DNA of 64,000 nt from Diprion similis. Its lineage: Eukaryota > Arthropoda > Insecta > Hymenoptera > Diprionidae. Both the position numbers and the translations under genes were made by a program. Shown here one piece after another: positions 57,027 to 64,000 of the stretch. The notes beneath the pieces were generated by a model, which saw nothing but the letters and a program-made list of their open reading frames with translations, searched no databases and was not told where the DNA came from. Position 1 is the first letter of the stretch. Each line of letters starts with the position of its first letter. The DNA is taken from assembly GCF_021155765.1 (NCBI RefSeq), contig NC_060118.1, positions 7,688,001 to 7,752,000 on the forward strand, given 5' to 3'.

Positions 57027-57565
57027 AGCTGACATGTGGATGCACTATTTCCGGCGCAGCTTCAACTACTTGTTCGATCCTCGCAACCAGGAAAACTCCA
57101 GAGACAGGCCGACTACTATGCTGCCTTTATACCTAACTCGCAAGTCGTTAGCTTATTGTTTCACGCTGATCACCTGCGATGGATTATTTATGAGAATTGA
57201 GAGATTGCCTGAAAGTGGAAAATACCCGTATCTTTCAACGGCTGCGGGGGTGAAAATAATTGTTTGTCCATACGTCGCTTATCTCATGAAACGTTAGCCT
57301 TGTCTCTTCCATTAATGATCGCGCGGTTTTCATATCTGCATCCTGCACTTGGCTCACTTTCGTCCACGTTGATTTTCATGCAACGACAATATGCCAACGA
57401 AATCGGATCCTTCTGCAGAGAAGCTTCGCAATCGAGGAAAATATCAGCGGATGCGAAAAACCCGAATTCGCCTGGCAGATGTTACAGGCTTATAATCAAT
57501 GATCGTACCACAGTTGACAAAGAGGCCCAAAGCGATCGTTCGGTCAATTCTGATGATTAAAATTG
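57027..57565 (-). promoter_or_regulatory. CTL4 promoter block (class A)
   Basis: Minus strand: TATAAA at 57126-57131 (100 nt from the start codon) and GATAAG at 57278-57283 (252 nt). It is nearly identical to the CTL1 and CTL2 blocks. At about 57566 it joins directly to the 3'-flank block of the next gene (CTL5), marking a duplication breakpoint. Confidence 0.7.
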
Positions 57566-57972
57566 GAATAGTATTTATTTGCATGTATATGCCTAGCAAA
57601 ATAACTATAGAGAGAATTAAGCTGTCATCGAGACTCTCAAACTTTATTCAAATTAGGTGTTATTCTGACGCACATGCTTATAACTTGCTTACTTTGCGTG
57701 GTTTTCAGGGAAGAGGAAAGAGGAAAATTTAAGAAAATTATTCTGCGTAATTAGTTTTCATTTCTCATTTCATATTCATATATAATTTGGACAAATGTAT
57801 TGAATCGATTAACGACACATATCTTTTGATATTATTCATATTAGTTATGATTGTTGCGTATTTCGTACACAAAGTATTCAACCGGTGAAGCCGGCCTCTC
57901 GATTGGTTCCGACGTAAATCTTTTGTTTCTTCAACGTTTCAAACAATCTCTTTTACGCTTTTCAAACTATTG
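57566..57972. repeat. Lectin 3'-flank block, copy 3 (CTL5)
   Basis: This matches 47240-47636 downstream of CTL2, starting at GTATTTATTTGCATGTATAT. The match begins abruptly where the CTL4 promoter block ends. Confidence 0.8.
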
Positions 57973-58707
57973 TCAATGGATCGGTAGCTCACACACATAA
58001 GGACGTAGTGGCGGGTTTTCGCAATCATCGAGCCCGCCACTCGTATACAAAGCTCCATATCTGCCGGAGCCATTGGGTTCTCCTTTTGCCCACTCGTTGA
58101 ACCCAGCCTGGGCCAGAGTTTGCCCGTGGATGGTGACGAACCGACCCTGCTGGTAAAGGTCGTGGAAGCCCAGACTGACGTGTTTCGGATACGGGGTTTT
58201 TGCCTTTATCACTTCCAGTATTGCGTCCCTCTCAGCCACAGAATTGATGATGGCCAGATGCCCACCTTCTTTTTCGCAGGTGATTCGAGCTTCGTTCCAT
58301 CCAACTTTTTCCGAGTGCAGCTTGTAGCCACCGATTCCCGGAAAGTACCTGCAACACATGATACCAAATTTCATCAAAGTTCAAACTCTCTTCGACCAAC
58401 TGGCGACGGTGAGACTCACGTGTAATCGTCCCTTCTGAAGACCGGTGGATTTCGAACGAGGCAGGTCGGATCTGCGTTTCCAGTTTTTCCTGGGAAGGAG
58501 ACTTCAGAAGGCGGTTATTACAGGTACAACGCGAATATGTGCTTTTCGCGTCGCGTAAGAAAATCACACTGTAAACGGGGTTCGGAAATACTCACCGGCT
58601 CCTGTAGGACCCAGCAGGATGACGATGGGCTGGAAGAATGATTGTTGCGCCAGAGTGTAAGATACGAGGCAGAGCAGCGTTTGAACCGCGAAGATCCTGA
58701 CCGCCAT
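57973..58707 (-). CDS. C-type lectin CTL5, secreted, second disulfide lost
   Basis: Minus-strand exons 58707-58596, 58489-58420, 58348-57973 give 185 aa. Signal peptide MAVRIFAVQTLLCLVSYTLA, linker QQSFFQPIVILLGPTGAG, exon 2 GKTGNADPTC. Exon 3 is the CTL2 type: ARITCEKEGGHL, LGFHDLYQQG, EPNGSGRYGALY, LDDCENPPLRPYVCE. The Cys of ENCG is Tyr as in CTL2, and the Cys of LNDHKC is absent; a Cys appears two residues earlier (LDDC). The promoter is class B, as in CTL3. The start was chosen at the second ATG of a longer open frame because it gives the conserved signal peptide. Confidence 0.9.
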
Positions 58708-58985
58708 GGCTGACATGTAGATGCACTGTTTTCGGCGCAGCCTCAACAACTTGTTTAATCCCTGTGACTATGAAAACTCTAGTTTCAGCAGCCACTGTCC
58801 GCCTGATGCGACTCCCGTCATCCCCACACGTTCTGTTTCTTTATATACCCAATCCGCGGAGGGTCATTCAAAGGTTATCCTTTCATTCTGCCCTTTGGTG
58901 GACTCTGTTGATGAGATTAGGACTAAACCACAAATAATCTTAGTAGTCGCTCGGTCGTTCTTATCTTCATCGTTGAAAATGATCG
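58708..58985 (-). promoter_or_regulatory. CTL5 promoter block (class B)
   Basis: Minus strand: TATATAAAG at about 58839-58847 (about 133-140 nt from the start codon) and GATAAG at 58960-58965 (253 nt). It matches the CTL3 upstream region. Confidence 0.7.
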
Positions 58986-60424
58986 TCAGTCGATCACACA
59001 TTTACATTTACAGACGAAGGTCTCGTCGAATAAAAAATTAGGTGTTTTGAAGTAAATTATCAATCGGTCTGATTAAATTTGCAATCAGTTTTCGGAATTC
59101 TGCTTAATTTCGTTGGAAAAACGTAAATGCGAATTATGAATTTATTAAATTATTGAATTGAGTCCGTTCAGCGATAAGCGTATCTATGCATGCCTGTGTG
59201 AATTATTGTTTGGTGAATCAATTCCACGATGACGATAATGGAGGAAAATGTATTTATATCAGCGTCCGGTCGTAAAATTTTGACAAAGAAGGCCGCAAGC
59301 ATGCGACGCAAATCAGGGTGAAGACGTTCATGTTCCGCTATTCATGCAAGAAGCAGCTTCAAAGTGACTCCGTCCTTTCGTTGGATCATCTGCTTATCCA
59401 CAGTTAATCGCCTGTCGCTTTTACTGCACTTTTACTATCACCAAATTATTGATGGTTTCATACTACTCAGAAGATTTAATTATTTGCCTGGGTTTCCAGT
59501 CGCACAATAGAGGTTATGGTCAGCTGAAAGGTAAATTGCGCACATTCTGGCCAGTGTAATCTCGAATCTTGGCTCCGCGATCCAGGCTGAAGACATCAGG
59601 CACAATTATTATGTGTTACCAAAAGTTGGGTAGAAATATTAAAGGTTGTTTCCGTTCACTTATAAAAGTGTTGGTGAATTGTTGGTCGAATTCGACGTTT
59701 GGGATCGCCATTAACTTCGACAGTATCGCTCAGTTTATGCAATATTTCCACAACTGCTTAGAAATTGTTGTTAAATAACTTATTTGCTATCTTGATATTT
59801 CGACGATATTTTATCTATAGTCTGAAATACTGTTACACTCAGAAGACTTGTGGAATATTGGAAAAATGACAGATTCTCTGTAACTATTCGGAATTTCAGG
59901 AAATCGTCACTGAATTTTCGAATGACGCATAATTATTTGAATTTGGTAAACGTTCATCAAATTAGGGTGAAATTTGTAAATGGTAGGTAAGGTTGTCATT
60001 GAATTCAGTATTGCTTACAAAAAATAGAAAATATTGGCACAAAAGGCCAAATTCCAAACGAAGCGAATGATCGAAACCTCGAGCCGAGCGAATAACCAAG
60101 ATCATCCTAACCTCGATGTCTACTGTTTACTCTCTGCTCGAGTTATTCTTTGTTCTAAGCGTTCTCGCACTCTATTTTCACGTGTCTCGGCATAAGAAGA
60201 TTTTTCATTGTGTTATTGCCTCAGAACCCAAACGGCCGCAACCCAAAAGCAGGTAAAAGAATCGATTCCACCGTATAAAAATCGATTCTCTCGAATATCG
60301 AAGAGAGAGAATGGAAGTGAGAGATTGGAAGTCATTGTCACATAATTAGTACGGAATCGAACTTGCATTTTACTTCGCCCCGAGTACAAAGTAGCCGCAA
60401 AGGGAAGGTATTAACGAACATTAT
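58986..60424. other. Intergenic, partly duplicated
   Basis: 59155-59490 is the partner of 55195-55607. Part of 59600-59720 resembles the distal promoter block (near 45390-45500). At 60116-60253 a 46-codon frame begins with a hydrophobic segment and ends at a possible donor, but has no recognised partner exon. No other gene is seen. Confidence 0.55.
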
Positions 60425-60800
60425 TGACGTTTTACATATACCTTTATAATATACTAACTTCGCGTGGTTTTCAGGAAAACGAAAAATGGGTAATTAAACT
60501 CAATTATTCCGTGTAATAAGTTTTAATTTTTCATATCATATTCATGACTTACAGCCTAATTCATTGAATCGATGACCAATTTGAATTGATATTATTGTCT
60601 ATTTTCGTTATCCTTACTGTATAATTTATTCGGAAAATATTCGTTTGGCGGAGCCGGCGTTCCAGTTTGTTCCCACGAAAATGTTGGGTTCTTTAAATTC
60701 ACTTCAAGTTGGTTAACATGATTTTTTGTTTTTGAATTCTGACTTGATCATCTGTTTTGTTTCGTCAACGTTTCTTAGTTTCACGCTTTTCCAACCACGG

Positions 60801-61566
60801 TCAATGGATGGGTAGCTCGCATATGAAATGGAATGGTATCTGGCAACCGTGATCATTGAGTCCGCCACTCGAGTGCAAAGATCCACAACTTTCCGCGACA
60901 GTACCAGTGGGTTCACTACTCGCCCACTCATAGAACCCAGTCTTGTCCAGGTCTTGTCCATGGATGGTAACGTATTGGCCCTCCTGGTAGAGATCGTGGA
61001 AGCCCAGACTGACGTATAACGGTTGCGGGTTCTTTGCCTTCATCACTTTCATCACTGCATCTCTCTCTGCCACGGAATTGATGATGGCCAGGTGCCCACC
61101 TTCATCTTCGCAGATTCTTCGAGCCCTGTTCCAAGGAAGTGGTTGATAGTGCAGCTTGTAGCCCCCGATGCCTGGAAAGTACCTGCATCACATGATGGAG
61201 AATTTCGTCAAAATTCATAATCCCTTCGACCAGTTACCGACGGTGACACTCACGTGTAGTCGTTCCTTTTGACAACCGGTGGATTTCGAACGAGGCAGGT
61301 CGAATCCGCGGTGTCAGTTGTTCCTGGACCTAACACAACGTAAGAAGGATGTCATGGATAAGATCCAAAAAAGCGCTTTTTTCCATCGGGTAGGTGAATA
61401 ACAGTGTGAATATGATCGGGAAATACTCACCTGGAGTCACACCGGGGGTTTGACAGGATGCTGTACGAGCGGGCATGACAACGAAGGAATCGAAGCATGA
61501 TTGTTGCGCCAGAGTATAAGATACGAGGCAGAGCAGCGTCTGAACCGCGAAGAACCTGAGCGCCAT
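60801..61566 (-). CDS. C-type lectin CTL6, secreted, EPN changed to EPT
   Basis: Minus-strand exons 61566-61431, 61329-61254, 61182-60801 give 197 aa. Signal peptide MALRFFAVQTLLCLVSYTLA, then QQSCFDSFVVMPARTASC as in CTL1, and exon 2 GPGTTDTADSTC. The recognition domain has YFPGIGGYKLHYQPLPWN, RRICEDEGGHL, LGFHDLYQEG, then SSEPTGTVAESCGSLH, LNDHGC and FICELPIH. All four canonical Cys are kept, but the sugar-specificity triplet is EPT rather than EPN, which probably alters or abolishes mannose-type binding. Long exons 1 and 2 and the class A promoter match CTL1. Confidence 0.91.
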
Positions 61567-62310
61567 GGCTGAGGTGTGGATGCACTATTTCCGGCGCAGT
61601 TTCAACTACTTGCTTGATCCTCGTGGCCAGGAAAATTCCAGATTCACGCCGACTACGATGCTGCCTTTATACCCAACTCGCAAGTCGTTAGCTTATCGTG
61701 TCACGCTAATTACCTGCAACATATTATTTATAAGAATTGAGAGATTGCCTTAAAGCGAATATATCCGTATCTCTCAACGGTTCCGGGGGGTGAAAACAAT
61801 TGTTTGTCCGCATGTCGCTTATCTCACGAAACGTTAGCGTTGTCTCTTCCAACAATTATAGCGTGGTCTTCGTATCTGCATTCTGTACTCAGCTCACTTT
61901 CATCCACGTTGATCTTCGTACTTCGTCCGGAATCGGATTGTTTCGCAGCATTGCGATCGAGGAAATTATCCGCGGATGCGACTGACGCGAATTCGCAAAG
62001 TGGATGCTGCTGGCTTATAATCAATGACAATATTACAGTTGACTGAGTGGCTCGAAGCGATCGATCGGTCAATTCCGATAATTCAAATCATCCAGAACTT
62101 TCCATCGGTAAACGAAAATCCACAAAATAATTTTTGAGAAACGTGAACGCAACGATAAGGCTGATGAAGTAATTATATTGAGTGATACCTCGGTTCCATT
62201 TGCATTCCACCTTTATCATCGATGCCCTCCTAGTCCAGTCGTAAGTAGGTACATCCGGGCTGGAGATATTCGGCATGTGTTATGTGTTACCGAAAGTTTG
62301 GTACGAACAA
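61567..62310 (-). promoter_or_regulatory. CTL6 promoter block (class A, diverged)
   Basis: Minus strand: TATAAA at 61666-61671 (100 nt from the start codon) and GATAAG at 61818-61823 (252 nt). It is more diverged than the CTL1/2/4 copies, but spacing of both motifs is conserved exactly. Confidence 0.7.
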
Positions 62311-62370
62311 CAGAGTTCGTTTTCTTCATCTTTATCAGCTTTTGATTACCACCCATTTTGATTAGCAAAG

Positions 62371-63150
62371 AAAGCTGTGAAGAAGTTTCGAGGTCTGTAG
62401 ATTCAGCAACAATTTTCCACTTGTCGAAAGATCGCTGATGTCAAGACTGAGTTTGCGCAAGTTGAACTTGCCGTCATTGCTGTTGAGAAGGGCGAGTTCA
62501 TTCGAGTAACGACCGAATCTTTTTTCACTCTTTTTCCAACTGTGGATTTTACTTGCGATTCAAAGTTTATCATCACATTCGCAGTTGGCAAAAGTAGAAT
62601 ATTCCAAAATTTCTTACCTGAAGAGAATCAACCGATTTCACAAATTTCTCAGTTCCTTACAACGACCGTATGAGTCAGCGTTCACCTTACGCCGTTTTAC
62701 AAATAAATCGTGCCTTGTTTGTCGATTGGTATCAGTGATTAGATGTTGGAGAAATTTTTTTTTCGTCAACGTACGAAACTACAGCGAACGTGAAATCCAA
62801 TTATTTGTGCAAATTACACACACTGACAACTTTGAAGTATTTTTACGACTATTTGAAATTTTCTCTTATTACTCAATTTCCAATTAAAACAATAACGCGC
62901 TTATATCTTTGCATGTGAATAGCACAGAGAAATTCATGTCTTTTAATGCAATTCAAGTAGCCTGAATCACATCCATGATGTTTTTACTTTATTTATTTTT
63001 CTCTTTATTATTTTCACTCATGTGGTTATTTCATGAAATATCCCTACCTCGCAATTTAATAATTCCTGCTTACAAATTCGCACGCCTTGTTACGTTTCTA
63101 GCTTTTCACTTGCGCAACCATTCATTTCGTCAACAAGCACGCTCGTCTCT
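62371..63150 (+). pseudogene. Dynein heavy chain fragment: decayed exon 15 and intron 15
   Basis: 62371-62491 aligns with dynein exon 15 from 34181 to its end at 34319: AAAGCTGTGAAGAAG for GAAGCTGAAAAGAAA, a shared ATTCAGCAACAA, and CTTGCCGTCATTGCTG for CCCGCCGTCATTGATG. The alignment continues into the intron (CAAATTACACA, CTTTTAATGCAATT, TTTCTAGCTTT). The codon GAG before ATTCAG is now TAG (62398-62400), and the splice donor GTAAG is GCGAG. Because intron is included, this is a DNA-level duplication, not a retrocopy. Same orientation as the source; non-functional. Confidence 0.75.
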
Positions 63151-63189
63151 TTGCGCAAACATATTATACGTATAATACATACTCATCAC

Positions 63190-63609
63190 AGGCATGCGCG
63201 TACGGAAGTAGTATTTATTTGTACATATATGCTCACGCAAATAATTATACTGTGAAATAGGTTATCATCGAGACCCTCGGACTTTAATCAAATTAGGCAA
63301 TTATTCTGACGCACATGCTTATAATGTAATAAGTTCGCGTGGTTTTCAGGGAAGCGGAAAGTGGACAATGTTATTAAATTATTCTGCGTAATAAGTTTCA
63401 ATTTTTCATTCCATATTCATGGCTAATTTAGACAAATTTATTAAATCGATGAACAACATATATTTATATTATCCACATTGGTTATTGTTGTTACGTATTT
63501 CGTACGAAAACCATTCATTCGGCGAAGCCGGCTTCTCAATTGGTTCCTCCATAAATGTTGTGTTTCGTCGATGTTTCTTACAATCTGTTTCACGCTTTTC
63601 CAAGCACTT
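63190..63609. repeat. Lectin 3'-flank block, copy 4 (CTL7)
   Basis: This matches the CTL1 and CTL2 3' flanks (GGCATGCGCGTACGGAAGTA, TTCTGACGCACATGCTTATA, CGCGTGGTTTTCAGGGAAGC). A minus-strand AATAAA lies at 63437-63442. Confidence 0.75.
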
Positions 63610-63991
63610 TCAACGGATCGGTAGCTCGCAAACGAAAGGAAGTGGTGAATTGCATTTGTGATCATTGAGCCCACCAATCGAGTGCAAGGATCCATAATTT
63701 TCTCCGATCCGACGATTGGATACTCCTTTAGCCCACTCGTTAAATGCAGTCTTGGACACTGCTTGCCCGTGGCTGATGACGTAGTGGCTTTCCTCGTAAA
63801 AATCGTGGAAACCCACGTTGACGTGACTCGGTTGCGGGGACTGTGCCTTCCTCACTTTCAACACTGCATCCATCTTAGCCACGAAATGGATGATGACCAA
63901 GTGTCCACCCTCCTGCTCGCAGGCGATCCGAGCCTGGTTCCACGGAAGTTTTTGCGAGTGCAGCTTGTAGCCACCGATGCCCGGAAAGTAC
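63610..63991 (-). CDS. C-type lectin CTL7, last exon only, degenerate binding site
   Basis: Minus-strand exon 3 (63991-63610), 127 codons plus part of one; exons 1 and 2 lie beyond the right edge. The frame is open to the stop. It is closest to CTL1 (YFPGIGGYKLHSQKLPWNQ; LNDHKC; FVCELPI). Key positions are altered: EPN is VSN (KGVSNRR), the Cys of ENCG is Tyr (ENYGSLH), and conserved NSVAERD is HFVAKMD. Either a recently relaxed gene or a lectin with lost sugar binding. A Cys left unpaired by the Tyr change argues for relaxation. Confidence 0.85.
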
Positions 63992-64000
63992 CTGCATCAC

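Noticed and set aside
60116-60253. 46-codon frame with hydrophobic N-terminus (MSTVYSLLELFFVLSVLALY) followed by a GTAAAA donor-like site
   Set aside because: It resembles a membrane-anchor first exon, but no second exon or family match is visible in the neighbourhood, so it is not annotated as a gene.

Overview
The window is eukaryotic and most likely from an insect nuclear genome. Genes are split by GT-AG introns, non-coding DNA is AT-rich with many poly(T)/poly(A) runs and microsatellites, and the conserved proteins are animal ones. The dynein heavy chain length (4640/4641 aa) and the secreted C-type lectin array fit an insect, and a hymenopteran is my guess. The order is inference; the sequence does not prove it.

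Layout. (1) 1-15241, plus strand: the 3' part (14 exons, 766 codons) of an ADAMTS-like secreted matrix protein: cysteine-rich region, spacer, six thrombospondin type-1 repeats and a C-terminal PLAC domain. The start and 5' exons lie off the window. (2) 18583-20419, minus strand: a complete five-exon ARMC6 (armadillo-repeat) gene, 463 aa, convergent with the first gene. (3) 21499-42275, plus strand: a complete cytoplasmic dynein 1 heavy chain gene, with all four Walker A motifs of AAA1-AAA4 intact. ARMC6 and dynein are divergently arranged around a 1.1-kb spacer that holds a 240-bp imperfect palindrome. (4) 43898-64000, minus strand: a tandem array of six complete three-exon secreted C-type lectin genes (CTL1-CTL6 here), a seventh entering from the right edge (CTL7), and at least two truncated lectin relics. 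The array is interleaved with duplicated flanking blocks and three terminal-inverted-repeat elements.

Main discoveries. The dynein gene carries two near-identical alternative exons (34998-35193 and 35778-35976) that encode the first half of the microtubule-binding domain at the stalk tip. Phase arithmetic allows either one but neither both nor none, so they should be mutually exclusive. A 30-nt in-frame candidate microexon also sits just before the exon carrying AAA2. In the lectin array, two promoter classes and two recognition-domain classes occur in all four combinations, which implies shuffling or gene conversion. One domain class has lost both cysteines of the second lectin disulfide. 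A decayed copy of dynein exon 15 plus its intron lies inside the lectin array, more than 20 kb from its source gene.

The three single-copy genes are functionally unrelated to each other (extracellular matrix, armadillo scaffold, minus-end microtubule motor). The lectins look like co-regulated duplicates: every complete copy has a TATA box and a GATA motif about 250-260 bp upstream of its start codon.
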